64,000 nucleotides of DNA, taken from contig NZ_JAPMLV010000001.1 in NCBI RefSeq assembly GCF_026420145.1, positions 1,736,001-1,800,000 of the forward strand, read 5' to 3'. A program made the translations under genes and the position numbers. Of this stretch, positions 27,687 through 36,936 are shown in pieces. The notes below the pieces were generated by a model, which worked only from the letters and a program-made list of their open reading frames with translations, did no database searches and was not told the origin of the DNA. Source of the stretch: Enterobacter pseudoroggenkampii (GTDB taxonomy: Bacteria; Pseudomonadota; Gammaproteobacteria; Enterobacterales; Enterobacteriaceae). Every line of letters starts with the position of its first letter. The first letter of the stretch is position 1.

Positions 27687-28979
27687 CTATCGTTGTGAAA
27701 TCAGATCAGTCAGTCGCTTCTGGCTGTCACTAAGCGTGTTGCTGAGATCTTGTTTACCTACCGTGACGTTATGCACCATGGAACTGATGATGCCGGACCC
27801 GGTTACATCGCCCATGCGGGTGAAGTTTTTGTCGCCCACGGCACCAAACACCTGAACATTTGGGAACTGCGCAATCAGTTCGTAAGGCAGTTGCCCAAAC
27901 GCTTTAATCACATCGTTGTTTTTCCAGGTATCAGTGCCCACCACCAGCTTGTTCACCGGCAGTGCCGCGCCAGGCGACATCATGACCCAGTCGGTTGCGT
28001 TTTGAGCCTGCTCCATCCAGGTCACAAACTTTTCAGCCGCCTGAGTTTCATCTTCGGTTTGACCGGTGGTAATCGTCAGCGACGTGACCATGCCGTAAAC
28101 TGCAGAAGATGTTTCTGTTGGGACGACGAAGCCCAGGTTGGCAGGGTTTCCATCCTGGAATACCGCCGGCAGGATGTAGGTGGAGTAAACCGCCATCGGC
28201 GCAGAACCGTTCATGAAGGCATCTTTGATCTCCATGACGTCGTTTGAACCCGGCATGGTGGTCGCGGCCAGGGCTTTATAAAACGCCAGGGCCTTTGCCA
28301 TTTCAGGGGTATCGATGTCGACGTTCCCTTTGGCATCAAAAACGTTCGCGCCGCCGGAAAGCGCAAACTGGGAGAATGCCTGCTCTGTCATCACGCTTTC
28401 CGCGGTGGGCAGCGCAATGCCGTAATGTTTTTTGGCCGGGTCGTTAAGGCTCTGGCTGGCTTTCAGCAGCTGTTCCCAGTTATGCGGCTCCTGGATACCC
28501 GCTGCAGCAAGCACATCTTTGTGATACCAGACGCCGGATAGCCAGGCACTGACTGGCACCCCCGTCCAGGCAGAACCATCTTCCGTACGCACAACACGCA
28601 AGATGCCGTCATAGAAGGTGTTCTCGCCTACCGCTTTAATGGCTTCACCAATAGCTTTGCGATCCAGCAGCTGTTCCTTGTCCATGACTTTCGCGTAGTC
28701 ATGACTGACTTCAATTACCTCAGGCAGTGCGCCCGTTCTGGCGAGCGTAATAACCTTGGTGTTGTAGGCATCCTCTTCTACCGGCACCTGTTTCACCGTG
28801 ATGTCGGGGTTCTCTTTCTCAAATTTTTCGATCAGCTTCGTGATAACCGCCTGACGCTCCTGCTCGACAGATGAGTGCATAAACTCAATGGTGACAGCAG
28901 ACTTTTTGTCATCCTTGCAGCCTGATAACAGGGCGCACGAAACCAGTGATGATATCAGCACAATTCTGGGCATTTTCAT
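27687..28979 (-). CDS. ycjN: Sugar-binding lipoprotein YcjN
   Basis: A 430-residue class B (SBP_bac_1) solute-binding protein. The signal peptide ends with lipobox LLSGC, so the mature protein begins with an acylated Cys (residue 21) and is tethered to a membrane. It captures the sugar for YcjOP; the ligand is unknown but is presumably an oligosaccharide or glucoside handled by YcjM/T. AAGGACC precedes the ATG. Confidence 0.93.
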   Translation of the reverse strand: MKMPRIVLISSLVSCALLSGCKDDKKSAVTIEFMHSSVEQERQAVITKLIEKFEKENPDITVKQVPVEEDAYNTKVITLARTGALPEVIEVSHDYAKVMDKEQLLDRKAIGEAIKAVGENTFYDGILRVVRTEDGSAWTGVPVSAWLSGVWYHKDVLAAAGIQEPHNWEQLLKASQSLNDPAKKHYGIALPTAESVMTEQAFSQFALSGGANVFDAKGNVDIDTPEMAKALAFYKALAATTMPGSNDVMEIKDAFMNGSAPMAVYSTYILPAVFQDGNPANLGFVVPTETSSAVYGMVTSLTITTGQTEDETQAAEKFVTWMEQAQNATDWVMMSPGAALPVNKLVVGTDTWKNNDVIKAFGQLPYELIAQFPNVQVFGAVGDKNFTRMGDVTGSGIISSMVHNVTVGKQDLSNTLSDSQKRLTDLISQR

Positions 28980-28993
28980 TTTTAAGGTCCTTT

Positions 28994-30679
28994 TTAGTTT
29001 TCTTTAATCCACAACACCTGCCATGGATATAGGGTCAGCGTTTTATCTGTAATATCTTTTCCGGCAATCAACTCCGTTCCGGATTGAATATCGGACTCCA
29101 CCGTTTGAATGCCATCGCTGAAATTAAACAGCGCCGTTATTTTTTCGCCACAATCCGCCACGCGAACGATTTTTAATACATGCTCACCTGACGCACTAAA
29201 ATAAGCTTCACTGTCAGGATGGAATGCTTTTTCCGCCCGACGCAGCGCGATTAACTGGCTTAATGCGCAATAGACCTGAGAGCGCAGGCTATTTTTATCT
29301 TCAAGCACGCTATCAATTTGTCCTGCAATGTATTTTTCACGATTTATCGCGCGGTTGTATCCCAGACGTTCAACACCTGCATAATCATTACGCGAGCCGA
29401 GAATACTCTGGATATAAACCGCGGGCACGCCGGGGAAACTTAAGAGGACGGCATGCGCCAGAATAAACCGGGCAATCCGATGGCTATCAAGACTGTCACG
29501 TGTACTTAATGCATCCAGATAGGTCACATTAATTTCATAAGGACTGCGTGTACCATCCGGGTTATTTTTCCAGTTAACCAACGCCCCTTCAGCCTGAAGT
29601 TTCTCCACAAGAGAGAGGATTTCCGACTCAGGTAAAATTCCGCGCAACGGATTCAGACCAATCCCATCATGCGAGGCCAGGAAGTTAAACCAGGTGGTTT
29701 TCGTCGAAGGCAGCCTCAGCGACGCTGCCCACTGGCTCAGCGTCCGGACGTCCTGACAATGCACCGCATGCAATACCAGCGGCGGCAAAGAGAACTGATA
29801 AACCATCTGCGCTTCATTTTCACCGTCACCGAAGTAAGCGACGTTATCTTTATGCGGAACGTTCGTCTCGGTGATAATCACCGTCCCCGGGGCGACAGCT
29901 TCAGTGATAGCGCGGAAAAGCTGGATAAGCTGGTGGGTTTGCTCAAGGTGGATGCAGTTTGTTCCGGGTATTTTCCACATGAAGCCCACAGCATCCAGAC
30001 GAATGTATCGCGCCCCTTCAATCAGGTAATGCAGCAACACGTCCACCATCGCGATCAGCACCTGCGGAGAGGCAAAGTTAAGATCAACCTGGTCCTCGCT
30101 GAAGGTGGTCCACAGGTGTCGCACGCTGCCATCATGCAGCGTGAAAGGTGTAAGAAGCGGTAAGGCACGCGGACGCGTCACCGCGGATAAATCTGTTTCA
30201 GGATCGACAGAAATAAAGAAATCATCATAGCCAGGCGTTTGCTTCAGATAATTAGAGAACCATTTACTTTTGGATGACATGTGGTTGCAGACGAAATCGA
30301 ACATTAAGCTGGTGGACTGTTTTAATTCAGCTACATCTCGCCACGTACCCGTTTCAGGCGCAACCTCATGATAATCAATAACAGAAAATCCGTCGTCCGA
30401 AGACCATGGATAAAAAGGCAAAAGATGGACATGAGAAAAAGATTGGGAAAGCCATTTGTTATAAAAACGTGTAAAAACCGGCAGCGCCTTCTCCCCTTTC
30501 GCTGAAAACTGATCGGCATAGGTAATCAGAACAACATCTTTTTCATCCCATCCCGTTTTACGCTTCTCTGTAATAACAGAAGCGGCCTTTCCAATATTTT
30601 CCATCAGCACCTTAAACTGGGCTTCAGAAAACGTTACCCCATAAACAAGATTAATGAGTTCTTTAATTTTTGCCTTCAT
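28994..30679 (-). CDS. ycjM: Glucosylglycerate phosphorylase (GH13_18)
   Basis: A 561-residue sucrose-phosphorylase-like enzyme; E. coli YcjM (GgaP) cleaves glucosylglycerate with phosphate. The catalytic nucleophile Asp lies in YIRLDAVGFMWK and the acid/base Glu in IITETNVPHKDN; the FLASHDGIGLNP block is also conserved. I chose ATG 30679 (MKAKIKELIN), which aligns with the E. coli start; ATG 30691 is possible but overlaps the operator candidate. It is the first gene of the nine-gene operon ycjM-N-O-P-Q-R-S-T-pgmB-ycjV. A promoter, an operator candidate and a CRP-like site lie upstream. Confidence 0.93.
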   Translation of the reverse strand: MKAKIKELINLVYGVTFSEAQFKVLMENIGKAASVITEKRKTGWDEKDVVLITYADQFSAKGEKALPVFTRFYNKWLSQSFSHVHLLPFYPWSSDDGFSVIDYHEVAPETGTWRDVAELKQSTSLMFDFVCNHMSSKSKWFSNYLKQTPGYDDFFISVDPETDLSAVTRPRALPLLTPFTLHDGSVRHLWTTFSEDQVDLNFASPQVLIAMVDVLLHYLIEGARYIRLDAVGFMWKIPGTNCIHLEQTHQLIQLFRAITEAVAPGTVIITETNVPHKDNVAYFGDGENEAQMVYQFSLPPLVLHAVHCQDVRTLSQWAASLRLPSTKTTWFNFLASHDGIGLNPLRGILPESEILSLVEKLQAEGALVNWKNNPDGTRSPYEINVTYLDALSTRDSLDSHRIARFILAHAVLLSFPGVPAVYIQSILGSRNDYAGVERLGYNRAINREKYIAGQIDSVLEDKNSLRSQVYCALSQLIALRRAEKAFHPDSEAYFSASGEHVLKIVRVADCGEKITALFNFSDGIQTVESDIQSGTELIAGKDITDKTLTLYPWQVLWIKEN

Positions 30680-30690
30680 TTCATTTTCCA

Positions 30691-30704
30691 TGGTAGCGGT
30701 CCCA
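30691..30704. promoter_or_regulatory. Repeated 14-bp dyad, candidate YcjW operator (copy 2)
   Basis: TGGTAGCGGTCCCA, identical to 20747-20760. It lies just downstream of the predicted transcription start of ycjM, a place where a bound repressor blocks initiation. Confidence 0.65.
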
Positions 30705-30713
30705 CGAAGTGGC

Positions 30714-30742
30714 AATCTACTCCCATGAAAAATATCTGTCAA
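30714..30742 (-). promoter_or_regulatory. Sigma-70 promoter of the ycjM operon
   Basis: Minus strand: -35 TTGACA (30742-30737, perfect), 17-nt spacer, -10 TAGATT (30719-30714). The predicted start is near 30707, immediately before the operator candidate. Confidence 0.7.
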
Positions 30743-30791
30743 CGGACCTGGAAGAGGAAAAAGGTGATTGCAAAGCAGCTCAGCGTAATAT

Positions 30792-30807
30792 TGTGAGCTG
30801 CCGCAAA
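30792..30807 (-). promoter_or_regulatory. CRP-like site upstream of ycjM
   Basis: TGTGA-N6-GCAAA (plus strand). One half is perfect, the other weak. Its centre is about 92 nt before the predicted ycjM start, a spacing used by class I CRP sites. Motif-based inference. Confidence 0.4.
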
Positions 30808-30845
30808 GAAAGCACGGGAAAAAGAGAAAATGCGGTTAACCGTCG

Positions 30846-30873
30846 TCAGTCCCTCTCCCGGAAGGGAAAGGGC
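30846..30873. repeat. Imperfect hairpin after pspD
   Basis: CCCTCTCCC and GGGAAAGGG pair with one mismatch around a short loop. It resembles small dispersed intergenic hairpins of enteric genomes and may mark the psp operon end. There is no T-run directly after it on the minus strand. Confidence 0.35.
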
Positions 30874-30888
30874 TAACGCCAGCGGGGG

Positions 30889-31113
30889 TTATTGGGATAA
30901 GTAGCGGCGAGAAAGCCGTTTTGCCACCTTTTGCAACAGCGGTTCGAGCGCCACGGCCAGCACCATTCTGACCGGCTTGCGGGCAACGGATTTTATTGCC
31001 CACCCCGCCACACCTGCCGGTCCGAACCGTAACGCGGTCAGCAGGACCAGTTTACCTGCGATTTTCAGGCCGGGTTTTACCTTCTGACCGGCCTGTTGCC
31101 AGTGTTGTTTCAT
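30889..31113 (-). CDS. pspD: Phage shock protein D
   Basis: A 74-residue basic protein with an amphipathic/hydrophobic core ([25 protein letters not shown]). PspD is a minor membrane-associated member of the phage shock response with no firm biochemical role. Last psp gene here; pspE, which follows it in E. coli, is absent. Confidence 0.88.
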   Translation of the reverse strand: MKQHWQQAGQKVKPGLKIAGKLVLLTALRFGPAGVAGWAIKSVARKPVRMVLAVALEPLLQKVAKRLSRRYLSQ

Positions 31114-31125
31114 CTCATCTCTCTC

Positions 31126-31485
31126 TTAAAGCTGACGAAAACGACTTCTCAGCGTAAAGGTATCCGACGTGACATAGCGTTCCATTTCCCGTAGCCGCTT
31201 CTCACCGGCGGAGAGTTGCGCATCAACCGCATTGAGAAGATCGCTGCTGGTGGGGGCACCTTCCGCAGCCAGTTCTCCTTCCGGCATCGGGTCAAGGACA
31301 AACGACAGGACGATATATGCCACCAGGGTAATAAACGCCAGTCCGAAGAAGATCGATAGCACCGTGACCACGCGCACCAGTTTTACCGGGACATCAAGAT
31401 AATGAGCCAGCCCGGCACAAACGCCGCGCACCATGCCCTGCTGCGGAATACGCCACAACTTTTTGTTCAGATTCAGTCCAGACAT
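31126..31485 (-). CDS. pspC: Phage shock protein C
   Basis: A 119-residue inner-membrane protein. The PspC domain begins GMVRGVCAGLAHYLDVPVKL, followed by a hydrophobic segment VVTVLSIFFGLAFITLVAYI. With PspB it senses membrane stress and draws PspA away from PspF. Its start overlaps the pspB stop by 1 nt; GGAGGGA precedes it. Confidence 0.94.
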   Translation of the reverse strand: MSGLNLNKKLWRIPQQGMVRGVCAGLAHYLDVPVKLVRVVTVLSIFFGLAFITLVAYIVLSFVLDPMPEGELAAEGAPTSSDLLNAVDAQLSAGEKRLREMERYVTSDTFTLRSRFRQL

Positions 31486-31709
31486 TAACGGTCCCTCCAG
31501 TTTGGATGTTCAGCATCCAGGATGGCTTCCAGCGCCTGAATGCGTTCGCGCATTTTGTTCGCCTCATCGGAGAGCTGAACCAGACGCTGTTGTTCACTCT
31601 GGGAAAGTTCGCCCCGTGAAGAACGGTTGCTGTAGTGCAGCCATAGCCAAATCGGCAAAACGAACAGCACGAAAATTGTCAGGGGAATGGCCAGAAAAAG
31701 CGCGCTCAT
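31485..31709 (-). CDS. pspB: Phage shock protein B
   Basis: A 74-residue protein with an N-terminal transmembrane helix (FLAIPLTIFVLFVLPIWLWL) and a cytoplasmic leucine-zipper-like helix. Partner of PspC in stress sensing. AAGGAGT precedes the ATG. Confidence 0.94.
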   Translation of the reverse strand: MSALFLAIPLTIFVLFVLPIWLWLHYSNRSSRGELSQSEQQRLVQLSDEANKMRERIQALEAILDAEHPNWRDR

Positions 31710-31758
31710 GTGTACTCCTTGTCTTACGATGCGGCACGCTCAGGTGCCGCAGGAATTA

Positions 31759-32448
<690 letters not shown>

Positions 32449-32478
32449 TTATCGGGCTATGCCCTGCTGTACAGATAA

Positions 32479-32494
32479 TACAAACATCATGCCA
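32479..32494 (-). promoter_or_regulatory. Sigma-54 promoter of the psp operon
   Basis: Minus strand TGGCATG-N4-TTGTA: the -24 GG and -12 region match the sigma-54 pattern, with GT instead of GC at -12, as also recalled for E. coli pspA. Divergent pspF supplies the activator. Confidence 0.75.
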
Positions 32495-32593
32495 AGTTTT
32501 TATCTTATTGATTTTACTGAGACTGATTGATTTTCATGCAGTAAAGAACTATTCTTGCCTGGTGAATATCACTAAGGAGTGGTTAATTTCATC

Positions 32594-33571
32594 ATGCCTG
32601 GATACAAAGACAATTTACTCGGCGAAGCAAACAGTTTTCTGGAAGTGCTGGAACAGGTTTCTCGCCTGGCGCCGCTCAACAAACCGGTACTGATCATCGG
32701 TGAACGCGGAACGGGAAAGGAATTGATAGCTAACCGTCTGCACTATTTATCCGGGCGCTGGGACGGCCCCTTCATTTCCCTTAACTGCGCGGCGCTGAAT
32801 GAAAACCTGCTCGATACCGAGCTCTTCGGCCATGAAGCGGGCGCGTTTACCGGTGCCCAGAAGCGCCATCCCGGACGCTTTGAGCGCGCCGACGGCGGTA
32901 CGCTGTTTCTTGATGAGCTGGCCACCGCGCCCATGCTGGTGCAGGAAAAACTGCTGCGCGTGATTGAATACGGCGAGCTGGAGCGCGTCGGCGGTAGCCA
33001 GCCGCTGCAGGTCAACGTGCGCCTGGTGTGCGCCACGAACGCCAACCTGCCGGAGATGGTGGCGGAGGAGAAATTCCGTGCCGACCTGCTTGACCGCCTG
33101 GCCTTTGACGTCGTTCAGCTTCCTCCGCTGCGCGAGCGCAAAAGCGACATCATGCTGCTGGCAGACCAGTTTGCGATTCAGATGTGCCGCGAGCTCGGAC
33201 TGCCGCTGTTCCCCGGCTTCAGCGATTATGCACAGGAGACGCTGCTTGCTTACCACTGGCCGGGAAATATCCGCGAACTGAAAAACGTCGTGGAGCGTTC
33301 CGTCTATCGCCACGGCAGCAGCGAGACCGAGCTGGACAACATCATTATCGACCCTTTTCAACGCAACGTGCCGTCGCTGACCGTGCCAACGTCTTCAGGC
33401 GATCACCCTACTCTCCCCCTTGATTTACGCCAGTTCCAGCACGACCAGGAGAAACAGCTGCTGGAGCAAAGCCTGAAGATGGCGAAATACAACCAGAAAG
33501 GGGCGGCTGAACTGCTGGGTCTGACCTACCATCAGTTAAGGGCATTGCTTAAAAAGCATCAAATGCGCTGA
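32594..33571 (+). CDS. pspF: Phage shock transcriptional activator PspF
   Basis: A 325-residue sigma-54 enhancer-binding protein lacking a receiver domain. The AAA+ domain shows Walker A GERGTGKE, the GAFTGA loop (HEAGAFTGAQKRHPGRF) and Walker B TLFLDEL; the C-terminal helix-turn-helix is NQKGAAELLGLTYHQLRALL. ATG 32594 gives the E. coli length; AAGGAGTGG lies about 10 nt upstream of GTG 32579, which is a possible longer start. It is divergent from pspA and is held inactive by PspA. Confidence 0.95.
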   Translation: MPGYKDNLLGEANSFLEVLEQVSRLAPLNKPVLIIGERGTGKELIANRLHYLSGRWDGPFISLNCAALNENLLDTELFGHEAGAFTGAQKRHPGRFERADGGTLFLDELATAPMLVQEKLLRVIEYGELERVGGSQPLQVNVRLVCATNANLPEMVAEEKFRADLLDRLAFDVVQLPPLRERKSDIMLLADQFAIQMCRELGLPLFPGFSDYAQETLLAYHWPGNIRELKNVVERSVYRHGSSETELDNIIIDPFQRNVPSLTVPTSSGDHPTLPLDLRQFQHDQEKQLLEQSLKMAKYNQKGAAELLGLTYHQLRALLKKHQMR

Positions 33572-33647
33572 CAATATCAGCATTTAACAGCAGACATTTT
33601 ATAAAGCCAAGCCTGGATAACTGCTCTACTCCTTAGGACAACAAACA

Positions 33648-34529
33648 ATGCCATTCAATAATAAAAACCTATTTATTACTTTTCTATCCCTCTGCTCATT
33701 TCAGACTTATGCAGCACAATGCACAGCGGAAACTTTCGCTAAAAACAAACTGAACAACTTCATCCTCCTGAACCAGCAGACAAGAACCGAAATCCCTAAG
33801 TCAGTGGAAATCACTGTTGATAGCCCTGATGGGTATATCCGCGCATCGGTTCAAAGCAACTTTAATCCATGCGGTGAGCTCACTGGCAGCAGTGTTAAAG
33901 AGGTCAAAACCTCACCGGGCCCGAAAAATGTTTTCACGACTACCAATGAAATTCAGTTAAACAGAACGGAATTTGGCTGGCGCATTCAGTTGGATGCGAA
34001 CGGCGTAATAGTCGATAACAACAGTCAGAAGGCCACACAATTATATCGGCAGACGCTGGAGGGAATGTACCAGCTGAACAACAAAGGACTTATCAGCCAC
34101 GTGGTTAATCGTTCGATTATTGCGGCCACAAAACCAGGAGATAAAGATAAAACCACAGTGGGCACAATAGACTACGTATTCAATTCATCAGGGTTGCTGG
34201 CAAGGGTGGTAAGCAAAGGAAGTTTGGCAATAGATAACAATACAACTGTATACAGCTATGATGACAATGATCGCCTGATCAAAACCGAGTCCCCCTCAAC
34301 CATAGAAGAGTATGCCTACGATAACGAGGGCCGTGAGCTGTCCCTGAGCAAGACCCAGACGTATTTCACCATTGAAAAAAACCTGACAACGTGTGAGGAG
34401 TGGAACTCGCATGGAGAATGCACACGCGCCAATATGGATACCACGATTGTCCCAGCCGATCGGACGGGTAAACAGTATGTGGAAAAACATAAGGCCGTGA
34501 TGACGACGAAATATGAATACTGGAACTGA
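33648..34529 (+). CDS. Secreted protein of unknown function (possibly YnfC/YD-repeat-like)
   Basis: A 293-residue protein with an N-terminal signal peptide (LFITFLSLCSFQTYAAQ, cleavage near residue 23) and no lipobox. The C-terminal half has strand-turn motifs such as VYSYDDNDRLIKTE and YAYDNEGRELSLSK, which resemble YD-repeat proteins and the enteric lipoprotein YnfC. There are four Cys in the mature part. I do not assign a function. TTAGGA precedes the ATG. Base composition is AT-richer than pspF or sapA. It sits in a small accessory patch that ends in an integrase remnant. Confidence 0.7.
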   Translation: MPFNNKNLFITFLSLCSFQTYAAQCTAETFAKNKLNNFILLNQQTRTEIPKSVEITVDSPDGYIRASVQSNFNPCGELTGSSVKEVKTSPGPKNVFTTTNEIQLNRTEFGWRIQLDANGVIVDNNSQKATQLYRQTLEGMYQLNNKGLISHVVNRSIIAATKPGDKDKTTVGTIDYVFNSSGLLARVVSKGSLAIDNNTTVYSYDDNDRLIKTESPSTIEEYAYDNEGRELSLSKTQTYFTIEKNLTTCEEWNSHGECTRANMDTTIVPADRTGKQYVEKHKAVMTTKYEYWN

Positions 34530-34620
34530 CCATTCAACCCGCCAAATAGGGTAGCCAAAATGGTATTTGCATCGAAATTGATGTTCGTGGTGTACCTGAC
34601 TTCAGTAAATGTGGTGTGAG

Positions 34621-34836
34621 ATGAAAATCATAAAATTCGTTGTTTTACTTATTGCCTGTTTTATCCTCTTACCGGACAGCTGGATTAATGATGTTTTCAT
34701 GCAACATATCCAGATATCAGGCGATGGTGAAGAAGCCATGAATAACTATGATTTCACAGCAATTCTGATCAAGTTTGGCCTGTCTGCAATGATAGCGTTT
34801 GTACTGATGATGCTTATGAAAGTGCTGAAAAAATGA
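34621..34836 (+). CDS. Small two-helix membrane protein, unknown function
   Basis: A 71-residue ORF: an N-terminal hydrophobic helix (IIKFVVLLIACFILLPDSW), a short polar loop and a second helix (LIKFGLSAMIAFVLMMLMKVL) ending in lysines. ATG 34621 is preceded by a weak GGTGTGAG. AT-rich, like its upstream neighbour. I recognise no family. The two clean helices with a basic tail support a real gene. Confidence 0.5.
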   Translation: MKIIKFVVLLIACFILLPDSWINDVFMQHIQISGDGEEAMNNYDFTAILIKFGLSAMIAFVLMMLMKVLKK

Positions 34837-35016
34837 ACCAGGGTGGCAGGTACGCACGTAACAACAAAGTGAGCATTTTTACTCTATGCTATTTAGACTG
34901 TGCGTATGCCATTGCCTTACCCGTACTTGATCTGCTCTCAGATCTGGTGATAAACGGCCGCATTTTAACAGCTATTTTTCTTCAGAAAGTATGATCCCAG
35001 ATCTGATAGCGACAAC

Positions 35017-35229
35017 ATGTCTTCCTGTCATTCGCGACATACATTCACAAGCTTGATGCTATCCGCCGGAGCGAATCCTTCGTTTATAGCGAGTCAGATG
35101 CGCCACGAAAATGCTAAGATAGTCCATGAGGTATATTCAAAGTGGATTGCAGGTATGAACGTGCATCTGGTTGTGACGCTGAGTGACCGACTGCAAACGT
35201 TACTGCCCCCATTATGCCCTCAGGCTTAA
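35017..35229 (+). pseudogene. Remnant of a tyrosine recombinase (phage integrase) C-terminus
   Basis: Only the last ~65 residues remain. CHSRHTFTSLMLSAGANPSF, then ASQMRHENAKIV and EVYSKWI, give the HxxR, second His and nucleophile Tyr of the tyrosine-recombinase catalytic box II. The rest of the enzyme (N-terminal binding domain, first Arg) is missing; the frame is closed by a stop at 34966. It cannot be functional. It marks a past integration between pspF and sapA. Confidence 0.8.
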
Positions 35230-35295
35230 ACGACACTGGATAATGTCGTTTAAAATTAGTAGGATAGCCACTTCATATATAATACCTTAAAAATT

Positions 35296-36936
35296 ATGCG
35301 TCTGGTTTTATCGTCCTTTTTTGCACTTGGTCTGTTTAGCAGCCTGGCCTTTGCCGCGCCCGGGCTAGCGCCGCAGCCTGACATTCGTGACAGCGGCTTC
35401 GTCTATTGCGTAAGCGGCCAGGTGGATACCTTCAACCCGCAAAAAGCGGGCAGCGGCCTGATTGTGGATACCCTTGCCGCGCAGCTTTACGATCGTCTGC
35501 TTGATGTTGACCCGTACACCTACCGTCTGGTGCCTGAGCTTGCGGAAAGCTGGGAAGTGCTGGATAACGGCGCAACCTACCGTTTTCACCTGCGCGATGA
35601 CGTCGCGTTTCAACGCACACCGTGGTTTACCCCTACGCGCAAGCTGAACGCAGATGACGTGGTCTTCACCTTCCAGCGTATCTTTAACCGCAACCACCCG
35701 TGGCATAACGTTAACGGCAGCAATTTCCCCTATTTCGACAGCCTGCAGTTTGCCGACACCGTGAAAAGCGTGCGCAAACTGGACAACCGCACGGTTGAAT
35801 TCACGCTGACGCGCCCGGATGCCTCCTTCCTCTGGCACCTGGCAACCCACTATGCGTCCGTCATGTCGGCCGAATACGCGGCTCAGTTGACGAAAAAGGA
35901 TCGTCAGGAACTGCTCGATCGCCAGCCGGTTGGCACCGGTCCGTTCCAGCTGGCCGAATATCGCGCCGGTCAATATATTCGTCTGCAGCGCCATGAACAC
36001 TTCTGGCGCGGTACGCCGCTGATGCCGCAGGTGGTGGTGGATCTCGGCTCTGGCGGAACGGGACGTCTGTCGAAATTGCTCACCGGGGAATGTGACGTCC
36101 TTGCCTGGCCCGCGGCCAGCCAGCTCACCATTCTGCGCGACGATCCGCGCCTGCGTCTGACGTTACGCCCCGGGATGAATATCGCGTATCTGGCCTTTAA
36201 CACAGATAAACCGCCGTTGAATAACCCTGCCGTTCGGCACGCTCTGGCGCTGGCGATTAACAACCAGCGTTTGATGCAGTCGATCTACTACGGCACGGCG
36301 GAAACCGCCGCCTCAATTTTACCGCGCGCCTCGTGGGCCTATGACGGTGAAGCTAAAATTACGGAATACAATCCGGCAAAAGCGCGTGAGCAGCTGAAAG
36401 CGCTGGGGGCGGAAAATCTGACGCTGCAGCTTTGGGTGCCCACCAGTTCCCAGGCGTGGAACCCCAGCCCGCTCAAGACCGCCGAACTGCTGCAGGCAGA
36501 TATGGCGCAGGTGGGTGTCAAAGTGATCATCGTACCGGTTGAGGGCCGTTTCCAGGAGGCGCGCCTGATGGACATGAATCATGATTTAACCCTGACCGGC
36601 TGGGCGACCGACAGTAACGATCCGGACAGCTTCTTCCGGCCGCTACTGAGCTGTGCGGCGATAAACTCGCAGACCAACTACGCCCACTGGTGTAACCGGG
36701 AGTTTGACGCCGTGCTGCAAAAAGCGCTGGCTTCCCAGCAGCTGGCCTCACGTATTGACGCCTATGATGAAGCGCAGAAGATCCTCGCCCAGGAACTGCC
36801 GGTGTTGCCGCTGGCCTCTTCCCTGCGTCTTCAGGCCTATCGTTATGATATTAAAGGTCTGGTACTGAGTCCGTTCGGCAACGCCTCGTTCGCTGGCGTG
36901 TCGCGTGAAAAAGAACAAGAGGTGAAAAAACCATGA
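35296..36936 (+). CDS. sapA: Peptide-binding protein SapA
   Basis: A 546-residue periplasmic class C solute-binding protein with signal peptide [21 protein letters not shown]. The mature part matches E. coli SapA, including [17 protein letters not shown] and [18 protein letters not shown]. Sap is linked to antimicrobial-peptide resistance, potassium uptake (via SapD) and, in E. coli, putrescine export. The SD is weak. First gene of sapABCDF. Confidence 0.95.
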   Translation: MRLVLSSFFALGLFSSLAFAAPGLAPQPDIRDSGFVYCVSGQVDTFNPQKAGSGLIVDTLAAQLYDRLLDVDPYTYRLVPELAESWEVLDNGATYRFHLRDDVAFQRTPWFTPTRKLNADDVVFTFQRIFNRNHPWHNVNGSNFPYFDSLQFADTVKSVRKLDNRTVEFTLTRPDASFLWHLATHYASVMSAEYAAQLTKKDRQELLDRQPVGTGPFQLAEYRAGQYIRLQRHEHFWRGTPLMPQVVVDLGSGGTGRLSKLLTGECDVLAWPAASQLTILRDDPRLRLTLRPGMNIAYLAFNTDKPPLNNPAVRHALALAINNQRLMQSIYYGTAETAASILPRASWAYDGEAKITEYNPAKAREQLKALGAENLTLQLWVPTSSQAWNPSPLKTAELLQADMAQVGVKVIIVPVEGRFQEARLMDMNHDLTLTGWATDSNDPDSFFRPLLSCAAINSQTNYAHWCNREFDAVLQKALASQQLASRIDAYDEAQKILAQELPVLPLASSLRLQAYRYDIKGLVLSPFGNASFAGVSREKEQEVKKP

